The translations under genes and the position numbers were made by a program. DNA of 64,000 nucleotides, from NCBI GenBank assembly GCA_005406025.1, contig BGZK01000297.1, forward strand, positions 310,001 to 374,000, read 5' to 3'. This DNA is from Eumeta japonica (lineage: Eukaryota > Arthropoda > Insecta > Lepidoptera > Psychidae). Shown here one piece after another: positions 1 through 13,597 of this stretch. Positions within the stretch are counted from its first letter, which is position 1. Every line of letters starts with the position of its first letter. The notes under the pieces are model-generated. The model did no database searches. It was not told the DNA's origin and saw only the letters and a list, made by a program, of their open reading frames with translations.

Positions 1-899
1 AAATCGATATGACTGTATTTAAGGGCGTGCTATGTTCATCGAACGCGCAGTTATTTCGACGACAATATTTTACGAGGTATTACTGAGATATTTTATGTTG
101 TTCTCTTGCATTGTTGTTGCACCTGTATTTTTTTAATAGTGGCACTTTTATTTTTAAGTGATTTTTTGTAATTTAGAAACCTATACATATAATGAAATTC
201 TAGAATTCATGTGTCAGTACACTGCAGATTTTCGTAAAGAAACAACACACGAGAAGCAAGTAATAGAAAACAAAATCAATTTCCTTTTTACATATTTTTT
301 ACCCGTTCGTTTGCTTGTTATTGTGATGTGTAACATCCTTTCTCTCATTTTCCTGCAATCTGTGGAAGTGATTTCGTGAAATGGGACGGAAGTTAATAAC
401 AAGAAGCTGGAAAACGCGCGTTATTTGATTTGATCAATGAGCACGCGTGATGCTAGAATTGGCCGTCAGATGGTACCAACCCATTTTGAGAGGTTAGTAC
501 TGTCAGCCAGTGTTGCAACTGGCAGAGTTCAGCAACTCTACGACAGGCAATAATTCCAGCATCAACTGTGGAAATATTAACGATTTCGTACAATTTTTTG
601 AAGATTGCTTAAGTGTTTTTGCTGAGGATTTCAGATACTACTTGTGATTCAATATTACAGTTACGAGACATCCTTTCCATAGCAATACCCATTTCCATTT
701 TGAGTAAACCATTCACGGATTTTAAACGTTTAATTCTATCGTTTTTTAATTCAATTCCACATTTGATTGTTCTATCAGTTAATTTTTAAAAGATTGTTAA
801 TTTTTCTATAGTTACAACGTTTTCTACACGTGTAGACAAGAAGTCAGGGACAATTGCAACAAAAGACATATCCACTGATTCAGTAATAATTCAGGTAAC
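1..899. other. AT-rich non-coding DNA
   Basis: Two short open frames near 158-402 overlap on opposite strands and show no protein features. I see no repeat or signal. Confidence 0.5.
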
Positions 900-1140
900 G
901 CGGTTCGACGTTCGGGAAAGTTGTCAATGGATGTATACGCCGTGTAACATTATTGCATTCAGGGCGTCCAATTCACATGTTGTTCCTTTGTAAGATGCAT
1001 AATGCAATGGATGGGTGCTCCCTCGAGTTCCTGCGCGGCGCGTGGCAGCGGTTGCTAGTCCACGGCTCGCTCGTCGCGTGTGCCGAGTGGGAGGTGATGT
1101 TCTCATGTGAGCCGTAGCCGAGCGCAAATGCGCGAGCAAC
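900..1140. promoter_or_regulatory. GC-rich island, candidate regulatory DNA
   Basis: CpG-containing stretch (for example CTGCGCGGCGCGTGGCAGCG) in AT-rich surroundings, with no supported coding frame. It could be an enhancer, promoter or non-coding exon. Confidence 0.2.
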
Positions 1141-1145
1141 CTCAA

Positions 1146-3120
1146 ACTGTCTGAATGTTTTTAGAAATCCTGGCTATTGATTTGCGATTTGCTGCCAACT
1201 TTTCAGTGATTTTCAAATTAAATAAGAATTGTTTTTCGATATTATTATATTTCCTTAACTTTTGTTTTACTAAACAATTAATATGTATTACATAGTAAAA
1301 AATGGTATGAATTGCACTTGACCGGTCTTTTTTACATAATCTGAACAATAGTTATATGAATATCTACAAAAAAATATATAACAATGAATTATATTTGGTA
1401 TAGAATTATATTATAAGATATATTTAAGGAAATAAGGTAGCATTTTTGAATTATCATAGGGCCACATCTTTCATCTTTAAGTCTACCGCTGAACATCACA
1501 CCGCTTTTTTCAGAACAGCGTTCATCACAAAATCAGCAATTTTCGTTAGCACGCCATCTTCTACGTTTTCCTTTTTCATAGGTCTTTACTAACACGATTG
1601 TGTGTTTTATATCAGTCAACAAATCCCGTCAAAATTGTTTTTCTTGTTGTAGGAAAAAAAAAATTGTTTTAGTGAAAATTGCAGTTACACCATCTCTAGT
1701 CAAAAAAATTGTCTAATAATTCAGAGATACGATAGTAAAAACAATAAAATAATTAAAATTATACGTTTTCGAATTTCGTAAAGCAAACGATAAATATATA
1801 GGCAGGCAGACGTATACATCTCGATGATTTTATTACGTGAAATGTTTGTAGATAATTTTTAGCTGTGAAACCTATTCTTGGAGGATCTTCGCCTAGATTA
1901 TACAGATTGTGTTCGGTGTACTCTGTATTTATTGAACGGGGTACCAGTCGTGGGGTCCGCCCTTCGCTACAAAAAAGTGGGTAAGTGCGTACATTTGTAT
2001 TTAATGATTTTATTATTTATTGGCGAAAATTGTGATTTTATATTAATATGGCGGTGAAATACACAAGACTGTGTGTATAATACAATTAAAATCAACGATA
2101 CAGTTGTCACATTTACGTACCGCTTCGGTAAGCCCTTCATAAACTTGTAGATCGCCGGTACACCGAAACGAAATGAAAAATAACCCATTGTATATATATG
2201 TGTAGTTAAATAATACTAGTTTTAATTGTAAAAAAATATTATTTAACTTTTTTTGGGTGTCGTAAAAGAATGAAGTACATGATCTCAACACTTTGTATGA
2301 TCTTTATAGACTTAAAGAGACATTTTGAAAAATACGTACATCAAAAACACATTTGTCGGAACAATTTTTTAATTTACATTTATGTTATTGCATTTTATTA
2401 TAGGGTCATGTTGCTGATATTAACACCATTTGCGTGTTTCAGAAACGGTTTGATCTTGGCATTTGTGGTGACCAAGACCATCTCTCACAGAAAAAATTAA
2501 ATAAATTATTACTATGTTAGCTGTACCGTCACAATTCCTTTAAAAATACTGTTAACAAAGTGCGCAATACTGATAAGTGTCATAAAATCATTCCAAAGAG
2601 TGAGCGGTGTCCATAGCATTAGCATCACACATAAGAACGATCTCATGCTCACAAAACTCGGCTCAGCAAAGTTAGCAGTGCGCTTTTAATATAAAGTCTC
2701 AGCTGAAATTTAAAATTTGCCATTACACGAATGCAAAATTTCATTAAAAAGTTACATGGCAATGGGTACTATGTTAACGAAAAAAAACCCTCGGGATTGA
2801 ACTAGTCGGTTGAGTTGTATTAGTTTTAGTGACTATTAAGTGTCTTGCGTCTGTGAACAAAAAAGGGCAAACCTTGAGTATCTTATCCATTCTTCTCATG
2901 TGATCTGTGAATGTATTTGGAATGGGTGGTAATGTTAAGCTCAAAATAATAAAATAATGACGTACTTCAAGTGTAATCCTATTATTTACGAAATAGAGAT
3001 ATATTAATTTAATTTGATTTTTAAAATTAACCGTGTAATTTAATCGTATTTAATTTTAATTAAATTTATAATAATCCATTTTGTTCCGTGTAAACGGAAC
3101 ATCAGTCCTATAAGTAAATA
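1146..3120. other. AT-rich non-coding DNA
   Basis: Only short frames. GTGGGTAAGTGCG at 1977 resembles a splice donor but has no exon context. Confidence 0.5.
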
Positions 3121-3124
3121 AAGT

Positions 3125-3245
3125 TACACGCCAAAGGAACCCCGTCCGCCGGCTCACGCGCGCGCCGGCCGCTCATTACGCCCCCCGACGGCTGTAATCA
3201 GGATGAAATTGAAACTTCCACGCGCAGCCTACTCTGGCTGCGTAC
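3125..3245. promoter_or_regulatory. CpG-rich island, candidate regulatory DNA
   Basis: Short, very GC-rich stretch (GCTCACGCGCGCGCCGGCCG) between AT-only sequences. No open frame or splice signals support an exon. Confidence 0.2.
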
Positions 3246-3334
3246 CACAAATCAAAATGGTATTTTTTTGTGGTTTTACCGCCTTGAAATCATAATTATA
3301 AACAGGCTTTATTTACTTTTTACAAATATATTAT

Positions 3335-3420
3335 TATATATATTATATAATAATATATTATATATAATAATATATTATATATAATAATATATTATATATA
3401 ATAATATATAAGAATATATA
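3335..3420. repeat. 17 bp AT-only tandem repeat
   Basis: About four to five copies of a TAATAATATATTATATA unit. The unit is nearly self-complementary, so the array can fold on itself. Confidence 0.8.
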
Positions 3421-4439
3421 TTAAAGATTCTGCTCATCTGCAATCGCTAATTGGAAAAGTATTAATTGACCATTGCTAGAAAACTGTAATTTTATTATAA
3501 TCGATAAAGATTAAAACTTAGAAATAGATCATACAAGAGTTTAAGTTGTGTAAGTTATGTATTTTTACGATCGAAAGCAAATAGTTTCTTAACTTTTAAT
3601 AAATAGAATATTAATAAAAAACGATATATTTTCCCTTGCTAATATATCAGACGTTTTAATGTAATAGTGTTTATAATTTACCGTCATCTATATCATGATT
3701 TATATCATACTAATGTTAAAAGTGCGAAAGTGTGTTTGCTGATTTGTTGCCCTATCTTTTTTTTACGCAGTCATGGTTATATGTACATAATTTCCTGTAC
3801 ACGTCTTCTATGGGCTGCCAAGTGACAGGCTATGAAAATATTTACAATTCCTCTGGGATAATAATTGTAACTGGCACTGTAATGAATAAACAGATCTCAA
3901 TCACGAATTGCTTCGTGAAGTCGTTTAATGTCGGAGCGACCCTTAACAGCCCTTTCATTCTGTCATTACGCATAAGTTTGATTCGAACTCAACCCCAAGG
4001 CGTGCCGTCTAGGAAAATTTTAAGTACATCTAGTGTTATGGGGGTGCACATACGTTTTTTACACACTATAACTTAGGTTATATTGATACCGATTCTAGGT
4101 TTTACTTGTGACTCTGCCCGTGTGGACTTCCTTTGAACGCGAGCGAAACTGCATATGAACGCTAGTATAAATATAATTTAATTGATTACTAAAACAATAC
4201 ATATAATATATTACTGTATATACTAATACACAGGGGTAATTATTAACACTGAGCAACAATTGATTTTCGTGTGAAAGTAAATAAGCCGGCGTATCATTTT
4301 TCCCTGTTGCGTTCTCGAGAACGTTTACTAGCTAAATTAAAGTATTGCACACGGCACGAATTTTATAATTTTTCACCAATTAGATTGTCTCTGGATAGAA
4401 GCTGAAAAGATTAAGATTTTCTTTCAATAAACATGGCGC
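3421..4439. other. AT-rich non-coding DNA
   Basis: A 114-codon frame at 3732-4076 has no recognisable domain or splice context and is taken as chance. Confidence 0.5.
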
Positions 4440-4835
4440 TCCATAATTTAATCTATCATTTACGATGCTCACGTGGTGCGCCCGCGCCTGTGAGGATTAT
4501 GCAATAAGCGACATCTTGAATAATATCGACGATTCGCGACACGCAGGCAGTAACTCCAGTTTTTGCCACATTTTACAATGTCCAGTTTTTCGCTCGAGGC
4601 GGGGCCGAGGCGAGTCGCGCCGCAGCAAAAAGCGAATAGTTCCGAGCGACGTCGTTAGCGCCGCCTTAACTACGAAAATCCATCAAACGTTATTACACTT
4701 AAGCCCCGCGTTCACGTACGGATCCACTTTCGGATTTTCACCTCGCTTCGAGTAAAAAGGGACTCGCACACGTGCGCCGGCGGCGAGCGTTACGGCTCAC
4801 GGTGTCGGCGCGCGTGGACCGTGTGCGCACATATA
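4440..4835. promoter_or_regulatory. GC-rich island, candidate enhancer or promoter
   Basis: About 400 bases rich in CpG with a CACGTG E-box at 4769-4774 and ATTATGCAATAAG near 4497. A 96-codon open frame (4465-4755) lacks recognisable protein features and is explained by the GC content. Confidence 0.25.
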
Positions 4836-5384
4836 TAATGAAGATTTATCTTTACGACTAACACTATTATGTCTCCAAAATCTAAGTAGATCACAGTTAT
4901 CTAGATTTTTCTCGGAAGATAAAAGAAAATCATGATTGAGAAAGTGAACAATACTGAAAAAAATAATCTGTGTTTAGGATTAAAAATATTATACGAATAA
5001 AAAAAACAACGTGTGGAACTCGGGGACTGTCGCGGTAAAGCTATTGAATAGTATTTTTTATCAACTTATGCAATTATAATTATTTATTTATTTTATTTAT
5101 GCAGTATTTTTTTTGAGGAGGTGCCCTAACGCCGAAACTCTAAGCAGGCATGAGTCACCAGATTGCAGGGCGAAGAGGGGGATTACGCATGCGCAGTAAC
5201 GCCGATACAACCAATGCCACCTAGAGGCGAGTTGCTGAACTAAAGAGACAAGCGTGATATTTCAAAAAAGTCATTACAAGTTCTGCTATTCATCGATAGA
5301 TGGCAAAAGTAAAAAATATCACCGCTGTACCGGTCGGAGTGGGGGGTGTTAGGTTATTTTCGTTACGGAATTTCCGGATTCGGT
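4836..5384. other. non-coding DNA
   Basis: Contains an NRF1-like ACGCATGCGCAG near 5186 and a GC-richer stretch at 5120-5240. Nothing else supported. Confidence 0.4.
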
Positions 5385-5884
5385 CTCCACGCTCAAGGCC
5401 CGCGATAGAAGCTATGCAATAGCTTAAAATAGTAAATTGGAAAAACTCTGAACATTAAAGATATTATAGAAAAACTACTCTGGGGATATTATATGTTGAC
5501 AAAATACATTTAAATGATTTTCAGAATTTTCGTCTCTCTGTCCGTGCATTTGTTCGCAAACTCCGCCAAAACTACTGGAGAGAAATTGATGAATTTTGTA
5601 GTTTATACCCCGGAGTTAAGTTTGTAGGGTTATAGTTTGTACCCTGGAGTAACATTCGGGTCAGTTTTTATCTTTTTTTTTTTGCGTTATGTATTTTTTC
5701 TAATCGATCACAAATGGCGTCAGCTGCATACGCAGCTCCATTCCGTAGGTATTTAAGTACAGACGCAAGTATTTGCAGTGGAACCAGGATCGAGGTCATG
5801 GTGGATACACCGTCATCAGTTGATATAAAATGATGTAGGGATTAATACTAAGTCCACACGGGCGGAGTTGCGAGCGCCAGCTAG
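5385..5884 (+). mobile_element. non-autonomous Helitron-like element
   Basis: The 3' end reads CCACACGGGCGGAGTTGCG, then GCCAG, then CTAG at 5881-5884 followed by T, which is the Helitron 3' terminus and insertion context. Upstream are features I associate with lepidopteran Helitron-derived repeats: a small AAGCTAT-GCA-ATAGCTT hairpin near 5410, a CTCTCTGTCCG stretch near 5532, and TATACCCCGG near 5606. There is no Rep/helicase coding, so it would be mobilised in trans. The 5' end is only approximate. Confidence 0.55.
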
Positions 5885-8800
5885 TAATTCGATATGAAAC
5901 CGACTGCGCCGGAGACTTTGTTCACGTGCGTTTAAGTAGTTTAACATTGGCTGATCATATCGTACACTTAACATAATTAAACGAAATTGATTTTTTTTTT
6001 GGCGACACAATTAAACCATCAAAGCAAATATCGGAGTAACGACATGTCTCGATTCAGCCGAAGAAAGGAGACGTCGCCGCAACCATGCGGCGTACAAATA
6101 GTTTTTATTGTGCAGTCACCTTTAAGTTCACTTTCAAAAAGGCGTATATTGTTTTCTCAGAACAAATGATTGTTACTCATCATTTTTAATTTATAAGATA
6201 ATCTTTCCCGTGAAATATAGCGACATATGTCTGTGTCATCATCTATTTAATTGTACAGTACAACAGTATAATATTACTAAATATTGGGAAATAATATACT
6301 ATAAGGACAAAGTTAAGAGTCTTTATCCATCTTCAACGCAAAGGATGGTCTAAGACGGCACGTGTTATGTCCCGACTGTAACAATGTAGTAACATTATGT
6401 TCTCATATATGAATAACAATACGAAAGGAAAACATTGTTAACATAACAATGATAATAGTGTTCACCTTTCATATTGTTTGGTTCTCATATTACAAGCAGC
6501 TGGGCGGAGGCGCAGCCACATGGATTAAGCAACAGTCGTACATGGCGATTATTGTATAGGCGTGAATTTATGTTTTGTTTCTTATGTTTTATTATTTTTA
6601 TCAGATACAGAGTAATCAATACTCGCATTTACGAAACAGATCTATCTATCTGGTAAAATTATTCAAACTTGGGTCAGCGGTTTAAAATCTTGAGAAAGTA
6701 ATAAGTATGCAGGCAGGTACAGTTCTTATTCTTTTGAACATTTGCTCGAATTTTCTCGCACAAGTGTTTTTAATTAATCCTAATTTACCCTATAATCTTT
6801 CACAGGATTCTAGCTATCTCCATACTAAATCGAATGGAAATCAGTTAAACTGCAAAGTGTGTTCGTTAGGTTTACGGAACTTTTAAAAAATAACTTATTC
6901 ATTTCTTTGTAAATAAGATTCAAATTTTCCAAAAACATAAGTTAAAATATCATCGAAATCCTTACAGCAACTTTTGTGTGATGCGCGCACAACCATCTAT
7001 AGATACCTTCTTACTTACATAGTTATCATGAAATGATATAGGTAGTGTCATAATAAAATAAGTTACATTATCAATAAGTACTATAATTTTCGAAATATAT
7101 AAAAAAAATCATTAAAAAATATAATAGAAAACCAACCTTATTAAGCATTATAATATTGCACTTTATTTATAGAATTTGAGGATTATTGGTGCCTGTTGAT
7201 TTTGTAATTGATTTTAACTTTACAAACTGTATTGATTTTACTTAATTTTGCAAGTTGTAAATAATATTTATTATTGTAATTATGTACAATGATAATTTTG
7301 CCAAAACATTTAATAATAAAAGCACCTTACTCGAAAATATATTTTATCATTTATTTGTACAGTCTCTCTCCACCACGGACAACGGGCTTAAAATACATTA
7401 TAAGCTAGCTGCTCCGGCATTCAACGTCTGTATTCATTTATAATAAAAAAATCCCAACTTGTCGGTCCTGTTTCAATATCGCTTCGGGATCGTGACTGAA
7501 TCGATTTAATCCGCTCGATATCCACCACTAGATGCGTTCGTTATAACGGTATCACTCACGTCACTATGACAGCTCACTTCCTTGACGTCCATTTTGTAAT
7601 AACATTTTGATCTGCAATATTATGTATTTTTTTTTAACTCTGTGGTCCAATGACCTCACTCTGTGCTTCTATTTGCATTTTGTACTGTGTACTTTCTAGT
7701 GAAAGATGTTTAGTTTATTTTTTTAGTTTTACCGTATTGCTAACATTACGTCCGTCTTGGATACCAGATCGGGGCATTAAGTGATAAAAAACATTTTATC
7801 TAAACTATTGCAATTGAAGCCAGAACAAGTATTTTTAAAACTTGCATATATTTTTCTGGGAACATTTTTTTATTATTATGAAATAAAATATTTAAATGTG
7901 TGAGTAATTGTGAAGCAGTGGAAATAAAGCGTTGAATTATAAAAAAGAACATTTTTATTTAATAGTATACGTGTTGTTTAGCACTACAAGAAATGTATTA
8001 CATAAGAAATAGTTCAACAATTATAAAGCTTCCAAAAGGTAAAATAATTACGGTGTGTCAAACTTTTATACGCTTTCTGTCGATTCCGAATGCAATAATG
8101 ACCACTTGAAGTATCCGAGAAGCAAAACTGCCAACTCAGGAGTTGTTTACACTTGTCTTTACATCTTTAACTAACTACTGTCTTCTGCGGTTCCGCCCGC
8201 TTCGACTTATAACGTATTTTCATGCTATTTGTTTCGTACGAATTAGTAACGACTCGTTTTGAATTTAAATTGCAGCACATTTTATTATTCAACTATACAT
8301 CCATAAATAAAATGGAAGAGACTATAGCTGTCTTTGCGTCCTCCACCCCTCCCCGCGCTTGCAACATTTATTTCTCAATTGCGTCTTTAGATGTCACTGT
8401 TTCAAAAAGTTTTCATACCTATTACAATACAATAGGATAGTCTATGGCACAAGGAAGACGTGTTGTTTACACAAAAAGGTGGTTCAAATACGTATTCACA
8501 TTCAAATCCAAACATCTTTTTATTTCATAGGTTTATACAAAACTGCTGAAATACGTCATTATCATTGGCAGTTCTCTCTTTAGAAGACCGAGCAAGAAAC
8601 TTTTTTATTAATTTGGATGCCCCTTTTTACTAAGTAATAATTTGATAATGGTCTTCAATTTATTTAAGGGTACGTTTTCAACATCTACATAGATCATTTG
8701 AACATGCACACACAGAATGTTCTAAACGAGTTTGTGACCTCACGCAGTCGACCGATAGGTCAACACAGCTTATTTTTATTTCTCGTATCAAATTTATGTC

Positions 8801-10793
8801 GCTTATTATTCGTTTATTATTTTTCTCCAACATTTGTATATTCTTTTTTGCATGTACCAAAATTTCGTATATAAACTGTGATGGTGTGCCAAAGATAAAT
8901 AGATAGTCGAGGCCCCAATTTGTGGATCGCCCCAATAACCCGCTTTTGCAGGACCAAAATTCTATCTGCTTCTGTGGTATGAATTTATATTTAAAGATTT
9001 TTTATTGGAACGAAGTTCCTTAATGGTTCCTGCGGTAGGAATTGATTAGTGGAAATCGTGATGTAACGAAAAGTCGTTATGCCCCCTCCATGTGCCTTTT
9101 TCAACTCTCTCTCTCTCTCTCTTTTGAAATTTATTGTTTAGTATTTTTTATGTAGTTCATAGTTCACGATTTTATATATAATTTTCAACAAATAAATATT
9201 TTACCTAATATATTAAATAAAACCATTTAATTTTATTCCTTACTTTGCATTATTTACCTGAAAAAAAATTCGTTCCCGATGGGCGTCCCCCGACCGCATA
9301 ATTTTATTTTTGTAAGCTTATCTATTTATGGTTCTCGTGTAACTGACTGTTTAAGTTAGAATGGGAATAAAGGTTCTTTAAATCAGAAGACCAAGTTCCT
9401 GACACATATTTACAAAGTATAAGGATTTTTCATTGATCTATAAAAGATGCACAGTCCCGCGCTCAAAAACGGCCGCAGTAAATAAGTGCTAAAACAAACA
9501 GTTTAGCACTCATTGCATTCAGTGTAGTTTCGTCACACCTTTCGTTACAACGTCGAAGTCTTCTGTTAAAAATGCGAAAATAACACATAAAAGACTACGA
9601 AAAAGGATGGTATTTCTTATTTTCGATAAGTAAACTGTAGTTTCTTCATAATAAGTGCTCAGTCATGTATTACAATGAGTATTCGATGAGTATTTTAAAT
9701 TTCTTCCTTTAAAGAAGCATCAAAAGCCGAGATATAAACTGATTTAATATAAATAGACCTAAGAAACACTGAATTTTTATTTCTTGCGTTGTCACATTAT
9801 TCGGTCGTTTAACATTAAAGATTCTATTCTTATACTAATAGAGTCGCCTTTTTTTATTATTTTGCTTAATATTATTTTTATATCTATACATATCTTATTA
9901 TTACTTCTATAGGTAAATTATGAAATAGATTAAAGCTATTCCAAAAAAATATGTGTATTATATTTTAAATTGTTTTTAACAAGTTATGTGTATTCATCAA
10001 AAATATGTAAATGTTTAATGAATGATCATTCTATTTTAATACATAAATAATAAGAACGTTTTATATTACTATATTCTATACATCTTAAAAAATTTCAAGT
10101 TCTTTCATGTATATCTGGTCCGATATTATAAATTAAGGGTTCATATTAACTTTAATGTTAGGTAATTACTATATTAAGGTTTGCTCTGAAGAAAAATATA
10201 CTTTGATTCTTTTCTTACACTCATCTAAAACACAATAATAAAGATTTAAAACAATATTAAACCACTCCACTGATGTCTTGTTTAAGAATAACACGTGTAA
10301 ATTGTAAAAAAAATAAGACGTTTTGTCTTCCAGTAATAAAATTGTCGTTACGTGTTCTCTTTGCATTTAAAAATGAACCTTGTGGTATGACAGACATTTC
10401 GGTTGAAATGTCATGTGATAAATAATGTTCCTTCCATTATTTCTCTTTGGCACTGCTAATTGATGTCGTAAAATGTGAGACAGAGACAAAATGTATATTT
10501 TGAGCCATTTTTCATCGTCGATGTAGTACGCAACTGTGCATCTTCTTTTTTTTATACATCTATGGGATTCTTTTGTATTTTTCAAGCAAATTCGATAATC
10601 CTTACTTTAAATTTTAAGCATGCTGGTTTACGTATCAAAGGCAGGATATACGAGCTTGCATACATTTCAGGGTTACGTATCCCCGTGTGCAGATGGGACC
10701 CTTTTACTAAGCTCAAGTCGTCCGTCTGTTGGCATTATGTCGCGGGGCTACACGGGCCCGACGAAGTTAGCCCGGGAGAGCTCGCCGATAAGA
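5885..10793. other. long AT-rich non-coding stretch
   Basis: All frames are 60-134 codons or shorter with no protein features. Apart from the possible repeat near 9005-9122 and a GC-richer repeat-like patch at 10620-10790, I see nothing. Confidence 0.5.
9105..9122. repeat. (CT)n microsatellite
   Basis: Nine CT units just after a short stretch (9005-9095) whose phrases GGAACGAAGTTCCTTAATGG and GTAACGAAAAGTCGTTATG look repeat-derived. Confidence 0.8.
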
Positions 10794-11268
10794 AAAAAAT
10801 TTGGTTGCCTGTAAAGTCGGTATACGGGCGAAAGTTTTACGTGACAACGACTTTGAATGGTAAAATCATTTTAATGTGAATATTCATTCGTATAGTAGGA
10901 AGAAGGATGAAATAATAGTAACAATTTAAAACATTTATTTATACAAAGAATTATATTTAAAACATTAATTTATACAAAGAATCTCGCACTGAATTTCATA
11001 TTAACAAAATTTTATTTTTACCTTTACACATACATACGTATTTATATACAAATATACATACAATAACTTGCAATACATTTGCAAGCTATGCACTAATTCT
11101 CTAGTGCTGCGCGCGCGGCAGACCGATCATAGTTGAGTGGGAGAGAGACGCAAGGCATTCGGCGGGCCTCTCTCTCGTTCGGTGACTCATCGTTACGTTA
11201 CCGAGCGTTACACTTTTTCAAAGTGACTCCCAGCCGCAACCTAATTTAAGACGTTGTCACGTCAAAAA
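10794..11268 (+). repeat. left inverted arm of the foldback element
   Basis: Pairs with 13598-14070. It contains GA-rich stretches such as GAGTGGGAGAGAGACG and the motif ACGTGACAACG near its outer end (about 10839), with the inverted form CGTTGTCACGT near its inner end (about 11251). The open frame at 10475-10879 runs across this boundary and is not a gene. Confidence 0.85.
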
Positions 11269-13321
11269 AAAAGGAGAGTTCAGTTATCAATGTGAGAATT
11301 AAATAATAATTAGGGACGTAATAAATGGAATGGACGATACGTTAAGTACAACGTTAGGCCGTTTCTCCATCCGTCCGTCTGTCTGTGTGTACTAAGTTTA
11401 AGGGGCTGTGTCGTTTGAACGTGAACAGGTAGGCGGTTAAAACTTATAACGGAATATGTATTATCATGGTAGATATCAGGACAAACAATGAAAAAAGAAA
11501 ACGAAAAGTAAAAAAATGACGTGGCAAATTCGACTTCGGCTTAAAAATGGGCCGCCGGCCGGCGAAATACCGCACTCTCAAAGAATACAGACGTGAAGTA
11601 GCAGCTTCCCTTGTTGTGTTTTGTCTAATGAGGAATCAGATTTCCGGTGGCCCGGGGCCTTATCACCTAAAAGAAATCGATTTCTGATTTCGCAGGATTT
11701 TAAATTTATTTTACTAATTCCCAAGTTGATATTTCGAAATGCTAATTGTCTTTCTATTAACAGTGCTGCCTCTACAATGAAATCACTAAATTATCATAAT
11801 GAAATTTAATCGCATATTTGAATTCAAAAACCGTTAGGGATCGCGATTTCGCAATTATTCGAGAATTACGCTCTCAAACCGAAGACTGGTCTATAGCGAT
11901 TCTCAAGCGATTTACAATCGATTTTCCGTCATTCGTATTTCATACAAAGTGAATAATTATTTTTTTTATGTAAATCGTTAGATTAAACAAAAATCTTTAC
12001 ACATTTATCGAGGACCTAAAAATTTACAATAATATGGTATAATTGGACTGATCTGATGATGGAGCCAGAAGGTAAGGTGAATGAACTCGTTCTGTCTACG
12101 CAGGTGAAGCCGCGATCAGAAACTGGTTATGATATATAGTTTTCTTTTTTGTATATTTCACTATGTAGTGAATAAATAATTTACAGTGTCAATAAATTAA
12201 TAAATCGCTTTTTTTTCCGATTTCCTGTACTCGATGAAGGACGAAAATTCATTTAAAATAAATCTATTTAAAACAGAATCCAAAAGAAAAAATGTATAAC
12301 AGTCGTAAGATAACCATAGTGGAATAAACTATGATTTAATAACTTTTAAGATTGCTGTAAAACGAAGTTCTTGCAATATTTTTACAATATTCATTACAAC
12401 GGGCTGCCTGTTTATTAAGCGTTCTGTTGTTTCTGACACGACAAACGCGACAAAAAAAAAATGTACGCCATCCATTTCCGCAGCTCCTTGCAAATGCTGA
12501 TATACAACGGACATTAAATTAACATAATCGCGTCCGCGTAAATATCGTGTTGACACGTTTGATTTGTGGGCGAATAGGTGTGTGACTTTTGAGTCGTATA
12601 CAGGCCGTGTATAAATATTCTGATGAGATCTTTGGACAGTTTTTGGTGTTAGATAATATTTATTCGTTTTTATTGTGGTTTATGAGTGGTTTACGCCGTA
12701 ACGCTTTTCTTGGATGATGATGAAATATACATATCAATATTTTTTTTTATTTTTAGCTTTTACAATAATTTATGCTAATGCCAATTTGTTGTCTATCTGC
12801 TTATGAAATATATTGGGTTAACGAAAAAGTACGGTAAATAAAAGAAAATTGTGATCTATGTCATACGGCAAAACTAAAAATGTGTGTAATTCAGGGGATA
12901 ACTGAAGAATTAAATACATTTTTTATATAAAGAATTTAAGTTAAATGTATTTAAAGTAGGTATCTGGATAAGTGAAATTAGACGAATCGTTTAGAAAGAA
13001 CAGGATTTTCATGGGGCACGATTCATAGAAAGTCTAGAAAAGAAACCGTGTGTGCACAAGGAGGGAGTACTAATTTTTTTTACTTAAAAAAGAAAACAAG
13101 AGATCTTGGTAAATTACCTATTATTTATGCAAAATCAAAAGTGTGCCTAATGTGTGCTATCTTTGTGTCTTTAAAAATATAATATTTTATAATTGTTGAT
13201 ATGCAATAAAAAATGAACGCTATATATACAACGTGCATATAATCTTATATACAAATTTTTATGAATATGTATTATAATATTACAGTATAAAATGTCAGTC
13301 TTCAGAAATCAGTGTACCTAC

Positions 13322-13322
<1 letters not shown>

Positions 13323-13379
<57 letters not shown>
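13323..13379. repeat. (TA)n microsatellite
   Basis: Uninterrupted TA tract of 57 bases inside the foldback element core. Confidence 0.95.
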
Positions 13380-13382
<3 letters not shown>

Positions 13383-13597
13383 TGTTTGCAACACATTTCA
13401 CCAGATAATAATTGCATTGAGCGACTGACTCATGTGCACTGATTTGTCATCCGTGTCATGTGCTCAAAATACACCCTGGCCTAAAGACCTATCATTCAAA
13501 AAATATTAAATAGCTAGATACAACCAATAGCAGCTAAATCGAAATTAAAATTACTTTTGAAATTGAATTTTTCCTTCATTCCCGTTTTCTGTTTGTA

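Noticed and set aside
3732..4076. 114-codon plus-strand open frame
   Set aside because: No recognisable domain, no splice sites and ordinary AT-rich composition. The length is possible by chance in 64 kb.
10475..10879. 134-codon plus-strand open frame
   Set aside because: It runs from unique DNA across a repeat-like patch into the arm of the foldback element, so it is not one gene.
12329..12556. 75-codon minus-strand frame considered as a transposase piece
   Set aside because: No motif of any transposase family could be recognised.
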